Made by a program: the position numbers and the translations under genes. This document shows, piece after piece, positions 54,823 through 63,102 of a stretch of DNA of 64,000 nt. The DNA is taken from the NCBI GenBank assembly GCA_029960955.1, contig JASBVS010000054.1, positions 1-64,000 of the forward strand, given 5' to 3'. The notes below the pieces were generated by a model. The model had not been told where the DNA came from. It ran no database searches and saw nothing but the letters and a program-made list of their open reading frames with translations. The first letter of the stretch is position 1. Each line of letters starts with the position of its first letter. Source of the stretch: Bacillota bacterium (lineage in GTDB: Bacteria > Bacillota > Sulfobacillia > JAIMAT01).

Positions 54823-56547
54823 GTGAAACCTTCCTCTCGCATCAGCTCCCCCGCGCCCGCGGCGCCGTCGCTCCGGCCCATCGCCGAGGTGGCGGCCGAG
54901 CTGGGGCTGGACGAATCGGAGTGGGAGCCCTATGGCCGGGAGGCGGCCAAGGTGACCATGGCGGCGCTGCGCCGCCGCGGGGTCGCCGGCCCGGCGGGCG
55001 GCCCGGGCGGCCTGCCGCGCCTTCCCGGCCGGCTGGTGCTGGTGACGGCCATCACCCCCACGGCCGCCGGCGAGGGCAAGACGACGACCAGCATCGGCCT
55101 GGCGGACGCGCTGCGGCGGCTGGGCCGGCGCGCGGCCGTGGCGCTGCGCGAGCCCTCGCTGGGCCCGGCGCTGGGCGCCAAGGGCGGCGCCACCGGCGGC
55201 GGGCGGGCCAGCCTCGTCCCCGCCGACCGGATCAACCTCCACTTCACCGGCGACCTGCACGCCGTCACGGCGGCCAACAACCTGCTGGCGGCCATGATCG
55301 ACAACCACCTCCACCACGGCGGCGAGCCGGCGCTCGACCCGCGCCGGGTGGCCTTCCACCGGGCGCTGGACATGGACGACCGGGCGCTGCGCCGCGTGGT
55401 GGTCGGCCTGGGCGGCCCGACGGGCGGCGTCCCGCGCGAGGAAGAGTTCCTGATCACGGCCGCCTCGGAGGTGATGGCGGTCCTCTGCCTCGCCTCCGAC
55501 TACGACGACCTGGAGGCGCGCCTCGGCCGCATCATCGCCGGCTGGACGCGCGACGGCCGCCCGGTGACCGCCGCCGACCTGGGCGCCGCCCCCGCCATGG
55601 CGGCGCTCCTGGCGACGGCGCTCCAGCCCAACCTGGTCCAGACGCTGGAGGGGACGCCGGCGCTGGTCCACGGCGGCCCCTTCGCCAACATCGCCCACGG
55701 CGCCAACAGCATCCTGGCCACGCGCCTGGCGCTGGCGACGGCCGAGGTCGCGGTGACCGAAGCCGGCTTCGGCTCCGACCTGGGCGCCGAGAAGTTCGCC
55801 GACATCACCGCGCGCGCCGGCGGCTTCGCCCCCTCCGCCGTCGTCCTGGTGGCCAGCGTCCGGGCGCTCAAGCTCCACGGCGGCGCCGACAGGAAGGCGC
55901 TGGAGCAGGAGGACCCGGAGGCCCTCGAGCGGGGGCTGGCCAACCTCGACGCGCACCTGCGCATCACCGGCCAGATGGGCGTGCCGGTGGTGGTGGCGGT
56001 CAACCGCTTCCCGTCGGACGGCGAGGCGGAGCTGGAGCGGGTGCTCGCCCACTGCGCGGAGCGGGGCGTGCCGGCGGCCCTGAGCGAGGTCCACGCCCGC
56101 GGCGGCGAGGGCGGCCTCGGGCTGGCGGAGCGGGTGCTGGAGGCGCTGGAGCGGTCGCCGGGGGAGGCTTCCTTCCGCCCCTACTACGAGGAAGGGCTCC
56201 CCGTCACCGAGACGCTCCCGCTCCTCGCGCGGCGCGTCTACGGCGCCGCCGAGGTGGTCTACGCCAGGGAGGCGCTGGCCTCGCTCCGCCAGCTGGAGCG
56301 GGCGGGCCTCGACCGGCTGCCGGTCTGCGTGGCCAAGACGCAGTACTCGCTGGCCGACGACGCCTCGCTGGGCGGCACGCCGCGCGAGCCGTGGGCGCTC
56401 CACGTGCGCGACCTGCGCGCCAGCGCCGGCGCGGGCTTCGTGGTGGCGCTGACGGGCGAGATCCTGACCATGCCCGGCCTGCCGCGGCGCCCGGCGGCGC
56501 TCTCGATCCGGCTGGCCGAGGACGGGCGGGTGGAGGGGATCCTGTAG
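54823..56547 (+). CDS. fhs: Formate-tetrahydrofolate ligase
   Basis: 574 residues from GTG 54823 (GAAGGAAGAGG upstream). The P-loop is TPTAAGEGKTTTSIGLADAL near 82-100. Other FTHFS signatures are REPSLGPALGAKGGATGGGRASLVP, INLHFTGDLHAVTAANNLLAAMIDNH, GGPFANIAHGANS, TEAGFGSDLGAEKF and the C-terminal AGAGFVVALTGEILTMPGLPRRPAA. It makes 10-formyl-THF from formate, ATP and THF, linking to the formate dehydrogenase in C1 metabolism. It is a single gene; an insertion sequence follows it. No other Wood-Ljungdahl gene is in the window. Confidence 0.97.
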   Translation: MKPSSRISSPAPAAPSLRPIAEVAAELGLDESEWEPYGREAAKVTMAALRRRGVAGPAGGPGGLPRLPGRLVLVTAITPTAAGEGKTTTSIGLADALRRLGRRAAVALREPSLGPALGAKGGATGGGRASLVPADRINLHFTGDLHAVTAANNLLAAMIDNHLHHGGEPALDPRRVAFHRALDMDDRALRRVVVGLGGPTGGVPREEEFLITAASEVMAVLCLASDYDDLEARLGRIIAGWTRDGRPVTAADLGAAPAMAALLATALQPNLVQTLEGTPALVHGGPFANIAHGANSILATRLALATAEVAVTEAGFGSDLGAEKFADITARAGGFAPSAVVLVASVRALKLHGGADRKALEQEDPEALERGLANLDAHLRITGQMGVPVVVAVNRFPSDGEAELERVLAHCAERGVPAALSEVHARGGEGGLGLAERVLEALERSPGEASFRPYYEEGLPVTETLPLLARRVYGAAEVVYAREALASLRQLERAGLDRLPVCVAKTQYSLADDASLGGTPREPWALHVRDLRASAGAGFVVALTGEILTMPGLPRRPAALSIRLAEDGRVEGIL

Positions 56548-56589
56548 GCGTAGGCGCGCGCGGGCAGGGGGGTGCCGGGCGGCGAGACC

Positions 56590-56608
56590 CTGAAATGCGC
56601 TGAAATGC
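56590..56608 (+). repeat. Short tandem repeat TGAAATGC x2 near the IS left end
   Basis: TGAAATGC is repeated with a 10-bp period in CCTGAAATGCGCTGAAATGCTG, directly after fhs. CATGAT is then repeated twice (56612 and 56623). This AT-richer stretch is the target flank of the insertion sequence. Confidence 0.45.
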
Positions 56609-56637
56609 TGTCATGATGTTGGCATGATCGAAACGCT

Positions 56638-56657
56638 AGCCGGTCCGGCCGCCGGGC
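56638..56657. repeat. IS left inverted repeat
   Basis: 20-bp arm, perfectly complementary to 58084-58103. Its inner end overlaps a stem followed by a T-tract. Confidence 0.85.
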
Positions 56658-56688
56658 AGGGGTAACAGGAACGGCGGCTGCGTTTTTT
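56648..56688 (+). terminator. Stem plus T6 tract inside the IS left end
   Basis: GCCGCC (56648-56653) can pair with GGCGGC (56673-56678), followed by TGCG and TTTTTT (56683-56688). It could stop transcription coming from fhs. The loop of 19 bases is long, so this is tentative. Confidence 0.4.
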
Positions 56689-56689
56689 G

Positions 56690-56938
56690 AAAGTTTGCCT
56701 CCGACCCGAAGTGGGCGGAGGCGGCACCGGGGGCGCAGGGGGAGGGTGAGCCGGAAATGCCATTGGGCATCAAGCCCGACATGATGTTTGGACGGCCCCT
56801 CCTGCGCACCCGCCCACGTGGGCCCGGGAGCTTCCCGGAGAGCCCGTACAGCTGAATGCGCGCCACGGTGCCAGGATACCCCAAGCCGCCGACCTGCGCC
56901 CCCAAATTCCTGTGGCGAGCCGGAGGAGGTGCGTCCGG
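56690..56938 (+). ncRNA. Candidate bridge/seeker RNA region of the IS110 element
   Basis: Noncoding left end with successive hairpins: ATGCC/GGCAT (56757-56770) alternating with GGGC/GCCC (56765-56777), the palindrome CCCACGTGGG (56813-56822) and CCGGGA/TCCCGG around GCT (56824-56838). In IS110-family elements a noncoding end encodes the structured guide RNA for target choice. CATGATGTTTGG at 56780 resembles CATGATGTTGG in the left flank (56612). This is inference; no covariance search was made. Confidence 0.45.
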
Positions 56939-58078
56939 TTGCGGACCTACTGGGGCCTCGACAGCCACCGGGACTACCTGGTCGCCTACCGCTGGGCCCC
57001 CGACGCCCCGGAGGGCGAACAGGTGAGGCGTTTCCGCTTCTCCATGACGCCGCGAGGGCTGGAAGAGCTGACGACCCAGCTCGATCGGGAGAGCCGGGTC
57101 GCCCTTGAGGTCAGCGGAAACGCCTTCGAGCTCTATGACGTTCTTTCGGCGTACGCTGGTCAAGTCCTCGTTGCGAACCCGCTGGAGATGCGCCGGTTGG
57201 GCTCGGGCCGGCACACCGACCGGGTCGATGCCGAGCGCTTGGCCAAGATGCTGGCCCTGGGGACGCTGCCGACGGTCTGGGTGCCACCGAAGCCCGTCCG
57301 CGCCATCCGGCGGCTCCTCCAGTACCGGGAACGGCTGGCCTCCCAGCGGACGCGGCTGGTCAACCAGGCCAAGGCCGTCCTCCGCCGCCAGGGGGTCGTC
57401 CTCGGCCGGGGCGATCCCCGAGGAGCGCTCGGCTCCGCGGAACTCGACCGCTGGCCGGAGGAGGAGCAGAGCATCCTCTTGAGCCCTCTCCGGCTTCTGG
57501 GCCTGGTCGAGCAGGAGATCCAGGCGATCGAGGCGGAGATCGCGGCCCGACTCCAGGACAACCCTGGCTTCCGCCACCTCTTGACGATCCCGGGTGTCAG
57601 CCTTCTCACGGCGGCGGTCATCTGGGCGGCCATCGGCGACCCGCACCGCTTCCGTTCGCCCAAGCAGGTGACGCGCTACGCGGGCCTGGATCCGACCGTC
57701 TTGCAGTCCGGCCAAGCCGACCGGCGGGGGCACATCTCCAAGAACGGCTCCCGCGAGCTCCGCCGGCACCTCATCGAAGCAGCGCAGGTGATCGCCCGCG
57801 TCGACTCCGGGCCGCTGGGCGCCTTCTACCGCCGCAAGGCCCAGCGGATCGGTCACAAGAAGGCGCTGGTGGCGCTGGCCCGCAAGCTCCTCATCGTCGC
57901 CTGGCGGATGCTCCAGCGCGGCGAGGACTACCGGGGCAACCACCAGGAGCTCACGCGTCACAAGGAGCTCATGGTCGCTCGAGTCGCCCAGGACCGGCGC
58001 GACTGGAAAGCGGTGCAAGAGGAGGTGGTCCCGCACAGGCGGGCAGCTCGCCCAAGGCGAACATCAGCAGCTGCTTGA
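56939..58078 (+). CDS. IS110-family transposase
   Basis: 379 residues from TTG 56939, chosen for GGAGGAGG 9 bases upstream. The N-terminal RuvC-like DEDD domain shows YWGLDSHRDYLVA, VALEVSGNAFELYDVL, NPLEMRRLGSGRHTDRVDAERLAKML. A coiled-coil helix region follows (RRLLQYRERLASQRTRLVNQAKAVLRR). The C-terminal Tnp20 domain has HLLTIPGVSLLTAAVIWAAIGDPHRF, YAGLDP and SKNGSRELRRHLIEAAQVIAR, with the catalytic serine expected in the SKNGS segment. The frame is intact, so the element may be active. The family moves by guide-RNA-directed recombination without target duplication. Confidence 0.93.
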   Translation: MRTYWGLDSHRDYLVAYRWAPDAPEGEQVRRFRFSMTPRGLEELTTQLDRESRVALEVSGNAFELYDVLSAYAGQVLVANPLEMRRLGSGRHTDRVDAERLAKMLALGTLPTVWVPPKPVRAIRRLLQYRERLASQRTRLVNQAKAVLRRQGVVLGRGDPRGALGSAELDRWPEEEQSILLSPLRLLGLVEQEIQAIEAEIAARLQDNPGFRHLLTIPGVSLLTAAVIWAAIGDPHRFRSPKQVTRYAGLDPTVLQSGQADRRGHISKNGSRELRRHLIEAAQVIARVDSGPLGAFYRRKAQRIGHKKALVALARKLLIVAWRMLQRGEDYRGNHQELTRHKELMVARVAQDRRDWKAVQEEVVPHRRAARPRRTSAAA

Positions 58079-58083
58079 GAAGA

Positions 58084-58103
58084 GCCCGGCGGCCGGACCG
58101 GCT
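58084..58103. repeat. IS right inverted repeat
   Basis: 20-bp arm beginning 6 bp after the transposase stop; perfect inverted match to 56638-56657. Confidence 0.85.
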
Positions 58104-58200
58104 TGACATCGATCACAGCTGGCACTCTTGACACCATGCCACCCAATCGGGACCCCCCGCCCGGCCTCCCCATCGGCGCTGCCGGTTCCGCCCGGCAGCG

Positions 58201-58206
58201 TAGAAT
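58201..58206 (+). promoter_or_regulatory. -10-like TAGAAT immediately upstream of uvrC
   Basis: TAGAAT ends 9 bases before the uvrC ATG. If it is the -10 element, the uvrC mRNA would be nearly leaderless and the GGGGGCGG ribosome site would be mostly untranscribed. Two TTGACA hexamers at 58103 and 58128 lie beside the IS end but lack -10 partners at 17 bp. Confidence 0.35.
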
Positions 58207-58215
58207 GGGGGCGGA

Positions 58216-60090
58216 ATGGGCGCGAACGCTTGGCACGAGGTCGATCCCGGGATCCAGGAGCAGCTCCGGCAGCTGCCGGAGCAGCCTGGCTGCTACCTCT
58301 TCCGCGACGCCGCCGGCGAGGTGATCTACGTCGGCAAGGCGGTCTCGCTCAAGAACCGGGTCCGCTCGTACTTCCACAACCCCTCCGGCCTGGCGCCCAA
58401 GGTGGCGGCCATGGTGCCGCAGATCGCGCGCATCGAGACGGTCGTCACCGACACCGAGACCGAGGCGCTGGCGCTGGAGTGCAACCTGATCAAGCACTAC
58501 CGGCCGCGCTTCAACGTCCGCCTGCGCGACGACAAGAACTACCCCTACCTGCGCGTCGACCTGAACGCGGAGTGGCCCACCATCCGCCTGGTGCGCAACA
58601 TGCGCGGCGACGGGGCGCGGTACTTCGGCCCCTTCACCAACTCCGGGGCGGTGCGCGAGACGCTCCGCGCCCTGCGCAAGGTCTTCCCCTGGCGGAGCTG
58701 CTCCGACCGGCGGCTGGCCCAGGGCGGCCCGCCCTGCCTCTACTTCCACATCCACCGCTGCCTGGCGCCCTGCGACGGGCGCGTGGACCGGGAGAGCTAC
58801 CACGCCATGATGGAGGAGCTGGTGGCCTTCCTGGAGGGGCGGCGGGGCGAGCTGATCCAGCGGCTGGAGAAGCGGATGTTCGAGGCCGCCGAGGAAGAGC
58901 GGTACGAGCAGGCGGCCGTCTACCGCGACCAGCTGGCCGCCCTCCGCCAGGTGACCGAGCGCCAGAAGATCGTCAGCCAGGCGCTGGAGGACGCCGACGT
59001 GATCGCGCTCGGCCGCGGCGAGCACGCCGTCTGGGCGCAGGTGCTCTACGTCCGCGAGGGCAAGGTGGTCGACGAGGCCGCCTTCGACCTGACCGGCGTC
59101 GAGGGCGAGTCCGACGCCGAGGTGCTGGGCGCCTTCGTCAAGCAGTACTACGCGCAGGCGGCGCAGATCCCGCCCCGGCTCCTCCTCGACCAGCCCATCG
59201 AGGAGCAGGAGGCGATCGAGGCCTGGCTCGCCGCCCGCCGGCGCGAGCGGAACGGCTCGGCCCGCCTGCAGATCCGGGTGCCCAGGCGCGGCCCCAAGCG
59301 GGAGCTGGCGCGCATGGCGCGGAAGAACGCCGAGCTCCTCGTCCGGCGCGAGGAAGAGGAGTGGGCCCGCCGCCGCGCCTCCACGGAGGGCGCCGTCGAG
59401 GAGCTGCGGAGCTGGCTCGGCCTGCCGCGGCCGCCGCGGCGGATCGAGTGCTTCGACATCTCCAGCACCCGGGGTCAGGAGCCGGTCGGCTCCATGGTGG
59501 TCTTCGTCGACGGCAAGGCGGCCCGCCCGCTCTACCGGCGCTTCCGCGTCCAGGCGGCGAGCGGTCCCGACGACTACGAGGCGATGCGCGAGGTGATCTA
59601 CCGCCGCTTCCGCCGGGCGCTGGTCGAGCGCGACCCGAAGTTCCTGCCGCTTCCCGACCTCCTGCTGGTGGACGGCGGCAAGGGGCAGCTGGGCGCCGCC
59701 CTGGAGGCCATGCGCCTGGCGGGCGCCGATCCGGAGCGGATCCCCGCCTGCGGCATCGCCAAGGAGAAGGAGTGGCTCTTCGCGCCGGGACGGAGCGACC
59801 CCCTCATCCTGCCCGCCGACTCGGCGGCGCTCCACCTGGTGCAGAGAAGCCGCGACGAGGCGCACCGCTTCGCCGTCACCTACCACCGCCAGCGCCGCGG
59901 CCGGGCGGCCCTCCGCTCGCTGCTCGAGGAGGTGCCGGGCATCGGCCCGAAGCGGATGAAGGCGCTGCTGCGCGCCTTCCCCTCGCTGGAGGCGATGGAG
60001 CAGGCGGGCGAGGAAGCGCTGGCGCGCGTCCCCGGCATGACCCGGGCGGCCGCGCGCCAGCTGCTCGACGTGCTCCGCTCCCGCGTCTAG
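58216..60090 (+). CDS. uvrC: UvrABC system protein C
   Basis: 624 residues. The N-terminal GIY-YIG nuclease reads PGCYLFRDAAGEVIYVGKAVSLKNRVRSYF (GCY in place of GIY/GVY). The cysteine cluster CSDRRLAQGGPPCLYFHIHRCLAPCDG, the UVR motif AEEERYEQAAVYRDQLAALRQV, the RNase-H-like domain (IECFDISSTRGQEPVGSMVVFVDG, LLLVDGGKGQLGAAL) and a C-terminal (HhH)2 domain (EEVPGIGPKRMKALLRAFPSLEAM...VPGMTRAAARQLLDVL) are complete. It makes both incisions around a lesion bound by UvrB. It stands next to the IS element, which has not damaged the frame. Confidence 0.98.
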   Translation: MGANAWHEVDPGIQEQLRQLPEQPGCYLFRDAAGEVIYVGKAVSLKNRVRSYFHNPSGLAPKVAAMVPQIARIETVVTDTETEALALECNLIKHYRPRFNVRLRDDKNYPYLRVDLNAEWPTIRLVRNMRGDGARYFGPFTNSGAVRETLRALRKVFPWRSCSDRRLAQGGPPCLYFHIHRCLAPCDGRVDRESYHAMMEELVAFLEGRRGELIQRLEKRMFEAAEEERYEQAAVYRDQLAALRQVTERQKIVSQALEDADVIALGRGEHAVWAQVLYVREGKVVDEAAFDLTGVEGESDAEVLGAFVKQYYAQAAQIPPRLLLDQPIEEQEAIEAWLAARRRERNGSARLQIRVPRRGPKRELARMARKNAELLVRREEEEWARRRASTEGAVEELRSWLGLPRPPRRIECFDISSTRGQEPVGSMVVFVDGKAARPLYRRFRVQAASGPDDYEAMREVIYRRFRRALVERDPKFLPLPDLLLVDGGKGQLGAALEAMRLAGADPERIPACGIAKEKEWLFAPGRSDPLILPADSAALHLVQRSRDEAHRFAVTYHRQRRGRAALRSLLEEVPGIGPKRMKALLRAFPSLEAMEQAGEEALARVPGMTRAAARQLLDVLRSRV

Positions 60091-60103
60091 GAGCTGCCCG
60101 CGC

Positions 60104-60424
60104 CTAGAAGGCCCATCCGAGCGCGCGCTTGGCTTCCTCGCTCATCATGTCGGGGGTCCAGGCCGGCTGCCAGACGATCTGGACGTCGACGTCGCGCACG
60201 CCGGGCACGATGGAGAGCGCCGCCTGCACGTCCTGCGTCACCTGCTCCCCCAGCGGGCAGCCGGGGAAGGTGAGGGTCATGCGGACCTTGACGTTCCCCT
60301 GGTCGTCGATGTCGACGCCGTATACGAGACCGAGGTCGACCACGTTGAGGCCGAGCTCGGGATCGTCGACCACGCGCAGCGCGTTCAGGATCTGCTCCTC
60401 GGTGGGCAGCGCCGGTTCAGCCAT
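60104..60424 (-). CDS. MIP18/SufT-like metal-sulfur cluster assembly protein (DUF59)
   Basis: 106 residues from ATG 60424 (GAAGGGAGGCGGGAGG upstream). The family core is present: ILNALRVVDDPELGLNVVDLGLVYGVDIDD, VRMTLTFPGCPLGEQVTQDVQAAL and PGVRDVDVQIVWQPAWTPDMMSEEAKRALGW. The cysteine in TFPGCPLG is the conserved one. Relatives (SufT, PaaD-like, CIAO2) help assemble or deliver Fe-S clusters, and the local UvrC and Fe-S enzymes would be clients. It is convergent with uvrC, separated by only 13 bp. Confidence 0.9.
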   Translation of the reverse strand: MAEPALPTEEQILNALRVVDDPELGLNVVDLGLVYGVDIDDQGNVKVRMTLTFPGCPLGEQVTQDVQAALSIVPGVRDVDVQIVWQPAWTPDMMSEEAKRALGWAF

Positions 60425-60550
60425 CCTCCCGCCTCCCTTCGCGCCCGTCCCTCCGGGCCGGGCGACGAGGCCTCGCTCCTGCAGCGTTAGTATAAGGCAC
60501 GTCAGCATGGCCGCCCGGAGCCGGGCGGCTGCGGAGGTGGCGGGTACCCC

Positions 60551-61147
60551 ATGGCGAAGGACGACCCCCGTCCGGGCGGGCCCGCGGGCGCGTCCGGCGG
60601 ACCGCGGCGCGCCGCCCGCGTCGCCCTCGTGACGGCCCTGATCGCGGTCCTGGCGATCTTCTCCATCCCGTTGCCCTTCACGCCGGTGCCCGTGACGCTG
60701 CAGATCTTCGGCGTCATGCTGGCCGGCGCGCTCCTGCCGCCGGCGGAGGCGGTGGCCGCCGTCGCCCTCTACCTGGCGCTGGGCGCGGCCGGCCTGCCCG
60801 TCTTCGCCCAGGGCCACGCGGGCGTCGGCGTCCTCCTGGGGCCGACGGGCGGCTACCTCTGGGGCGACCTGGCCGACGTCGCGCTGGCCGCCTGGCTCCT
60901 CCGCCGGCCGGGCTGGGCGAGGAGCGCCGGCCGGGTCTACGCGGCCATCGCGGCGGGCCTGGCGCTCACCTACCTGGGCGGCGTGCTCCAGCTGCGCGCC
61001 GGCTGGATCCCGGGCTGGCAGGAGGCTCTGGCGGCCGGCGTCTGGCCCTTCCTGCCCTTCGACCTGGTCAAGGCGGCGGTGGCCACGCCCGTGGCGCTGG
61101 CCGTGCGCCGCGCCGTGCCGGCGCTGGCCGGGGAGGGGTCGGGCTAG
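60551..61147 (+). CDS. bioY: Biotin transporter BioY
   Basis: 198 residues with six membrane segments. BioY signatures: IPLPFTPVPVTLQIFGVMLAGALL, YLALGAAGLPVFAQGHAGVGVLLGPTGGYLWG and the C-terminal GVWPFLPFDLVKAAVATPVAL. It is the substrate-binding S component of an ECF biotin importer; the ECF energising module is not in the window. ATG 60551 is preceded by GGAGGTGGCGGG. The hydrophilic N-terminus of ~20 residues is Gly/Ala/Arg-rich. A -10-like TATAAG lies at 60491. No biotin biosynthesis gene or BirA box was recognised beside it. Confidence 0.93.
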   Translation: MAKDDPRPGGPAGASGGPRRAARVALVTALIAVLAIFSIPLPFTPVPVTLQIFGVMLAGALLPPAEAVAAVALYLALGAAGLPVFAQGHAGVGVLLGPTGGYLWGDLADVALAAWLLRRPGWARSAGRVYAAIAAGLALTYLGGVLQLRAGWIPGWQEALAAGVWPFLPFDLVKAAVATPVALAVRRAVPALAGEGSG

Positions 61148-61167
61148 GGCCGGGGGCGGCGGGCAGG

Positions 61168-61950
61168 TCAGCCGGGCCGCCGCTCGATGCGGACCGTCAC
61201 GGGGCGGGGCTCCACGGGCGCGGCGAGCGGCCGCCAACCGGCCGGGAGGAGGGCGCGCAGGCGGCCGGGAGCGCCCAGGAACCAGGCGACGGGGCGCGCC
61301 TGCGGCTCTCCGGGCAGGCGCAGCCAGGCGAGGCCGGCGGCCTCGGCGGCGGCCTCGCGGGCCGCCGCCTCCACCCGGGCGTGCAGGCGGGCCGGATCGC
61401 CTTCCGCCGCTTCCGCCGGCGGCTGCCAGAGCTCGGGCTCGGGCGCCGCTCGGCTCTCGCCCTCGGGGTCGGGCGGGGGAAGGTCGGGCCGCTCGCCCAG
61501 CAGCGAGGGGCGGGTGCGCACCCAGCCGCCCAGCGCCGCCGCGAGGAAGGGGGCGAGCGGGGCTTCCTCGCCGCTGACGGCGCGGTGGAGCGCCTGCGCC
61601 ACCGTCGCCAGGCGCGGCGGGTCGCTGGCCTGGCGGGCGGCGAAGGCGGCCAGCGCCGCCAGCCGCACCCAGAGCTCGGGCGCCTGCTCGGGCCGGGCCG
61701 GGGCGCCCTCCGGCCGCGGCTGCCAGAGCGGGAGGCGGGCCGAGGGATAGACTTCCTCCAGGAGGTCGGCGGCGCGCGCGAGCCAGGGCGGCGCCTCCGG
61801 CCGCGGGGAGGCCGCGGCGGCCCGGGAGCTCCCGGGGGTCTCGGGCGGCGAGGCGACCAGCTCCCCGCCGCCGGGCAGGCGGAGGGAGACGGCCCAGTCG
61901 GGCCGCAGCAGGAGCGGCGTGCCGCACTGGACGTGGATGCGCCACGGCAT
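61168..61950 (-). CDS. Hypothetical protein, Pro/Ala/Arg-rich
   Basis: 260 residues from ATG 61950; I do not recognise the family. It opens MPWRIHVQCGTPLLLRPDWAVSLRLPGG, which looks like a small beta domain. Then comes a Pro-rich linker and helical segments (PPWLARAADLLEEVYPSARLPLW, WVRLAALAAFAARQA, ALGGWVRTRPSLLGERPDLP). The end returns to beta-like sequence (AWLRLPGEPQARPVAWFLGAP...EPRPVTVRIERRPG). No signal peptide, membrane helix or metal motif was seen. The start has no ribosome site, but GATACT lies 6 bases upstream, which would fit a leaderless transcript. Codon use is like its neighbours. Confidence 0.6.
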   Translation of the reverse strand: MPWRIHVQCGTPLLLRPDWAVSLRLPGGGELVASPPETPGSSRAAAASPRPEAPPWLARAADLLEEVYPSARLPLWQPRPEGAPARPEQAPELWVRLAALAAFAARQASDPPRLATVAQALHRAVSGEEAPLAPFLAAALGGWVRTRPSLLGERPDLPPPDPEGESRAAPEPELWQPPAEAAEGDPARLHARVEAAAREAAAEAAGLAWLRLPGEPQARPVAWFLGAPGRLRALLPAGWRPLAAPVEPRPVTVRIERRPG

Positions 61951-62093
61951 GCGTCCAGTATCGCCCGGCGGCGCCCGGGCGGCAAGGAGCCCTCGCGGGC
62001 GGCGCCGAAGAGCGGGAGCGGGCCGCGCGCGCCGCGCCGGGGGGAGCGGCGCGCCCGCGGGGGCGGGGCCGCGCGGGGCCGAGGAGGCGGGGC

Positions 62094-63032
62094 GTGCGGG
62101 TCATCGGAGCCGTGCTGGATGAGAGCGGGCGGGCCTCGGCCGTGACGGCGGACTCCCGGGGCGGCGTCCTGGCGCGGCGCCGGGGGAGGGCGGAGGCGGC
62201 GGACCGCCGCGGGGGCCTGGAGCTGCTGGCCGGCATCGTCGCCGAGCTGGCCGGGGAAGACGGCGTCGAGGCCGCCTGCGTCGCGCTGCCCGGCGGCGCC
62301 TCGGACGACGAGGCGCTGGCGCTGGACGGCCGGCTGCGGCCGCTCGCGCTGCGCATGGTGGACGCGCGCGAGGCCGTCTGGGCGGGCGCCACCGGCCTGC
62401 TGCCGGGGATCGTGCTGGAGAGCGGCCTCTGGGTGGACGCCTACGGGGGACGGTGGAACGGCCGGCGCGAGGGGACGCGCGGCTGGGGGCGCTTCCTGGG
62501 CGGCGACGGCGGCCTCTACGACCTGGGGCTCTCGGCGCTGCGCAGGGTGGCGGCCGCGCTGGAGGGGGCGGAGGGGCCGACCATGCTGGTGGAGAAGGTG
62601 CTCTCCGTCCTTCCCGAGCCGACGACCGAGCGGCTGGAGGCGGAGCTGGAGGCGGGGCTCGCCGCGCCGGCGCGCGCCGCCCGGCTGGCCTCCATCGTCA
62701 TCGACACGGCCCTGGAGGGCGACTCCGTGGCGCGCGAGCTCCTCGACCGGGCGGCCGAGCGGCAGGCGCGGGTGGCGCGCGCCATCCTCCTGCGCACGGG
62801 GCTCGGCTACGCGCGACCGCTGGTGGTGCCGCGCGGGCCGATGGCGGAGGGCGCCGGGCTCTTCGCCCACTTCCTGCGCCGCGCGGTGCGCGAGCTCCTG
62901 CCGGGCGCCCTGCTCTCGCCGGGGCGCTTCGAGCCGGCGGTGGGGGCGGCGCTCCTCCTCCTCGGCCTGGAGGAAGAGGACCCGCAGCGGATGCTGCGCA
63001 CGCCCGCCTGGAGCGCCGCGGAGGCCTCCTGA
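62094..63032 (+). CDS. Degenerate BadF/NAGK-type ATPase family protein
   Basis: 312 residues from GTG 62094 with GGAGGCGGGG upstream. The middle follows the BadF/N-acetylglucosamine-kinase family: AACVALPGG, GRFLGGDGGLYDLGLSALRRVAAAL (relatives read LGDEGSGYxIG), ARLASIVIDTALEGDSVARELLDRAAERQARVARAIL and the LVVPRGPMAEGAGLF segment. The N-terminal phosphate-1 motif DGGGTKT is absent; the start reads MRVIGAVLDESGRASAV. Catalytic Asp residues are not obvious. It may be a sugar-binding but catalytically dead protein. It is 70 bp upstream of rapZ, itself a GlcN6P-related regulator in E. coli. Confidence 0.65.
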   Translation: MRVIGAVLDESGRASAVTADSRGGVLARRRGRAEAADRRGGLELLAGIVAELAGEDGVEAACVALPGGASDDEALALDGRLRPLALRMVDAREAVWAGATGLLPGIVLESGLWVDAYGGRWNGRREGTRGWGRFLGGDGGLYDLGLSALRRVAAALEGAEGPTMLVEKVLSVLPEPTTERLEAELEAGLAAPARAARLASIVIDTALEGDSVARELLDRAAERQARVARAILLRTGLGYARPLVVPRGPMAEGAGLFAHFLRRAVRELLPGALLSPGRFEPAVGAALLLLGLEEEDPQRMLRTPAWSAAEAS

Positions 63033-63102
63033 GGCGGGGCGCGGGCGGGGGCGCGACGGAGGGGAGGCGGCTCGGACGGAGGGGGCGGCCTCGATCGAAC
63101 TG

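Larger units (their letters stand above)
56631..58106 (+). mobile_element. IS110-family insertion sequence with 20-bp inverted repeats
   Basis: A complete element of about 1.48 kb between fhs and uvrC. It has one DEDD/serine transposase gene, a ~300-bp noncoding left end and a ~28-bp right end. AGCCGGTCCGGCCGCCGGGC at 56638-56657 is repeated perfectly, inverted, at 58084-58103. Subterminal inverted repeats with about 7 bases outside on the left and 3 on the right are characteristic of the IS1111 branch, and I used that spacing to set the ends. No target duplication was seen, as expected. The boundaries are therefore estimates. Confidence 0.8.
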
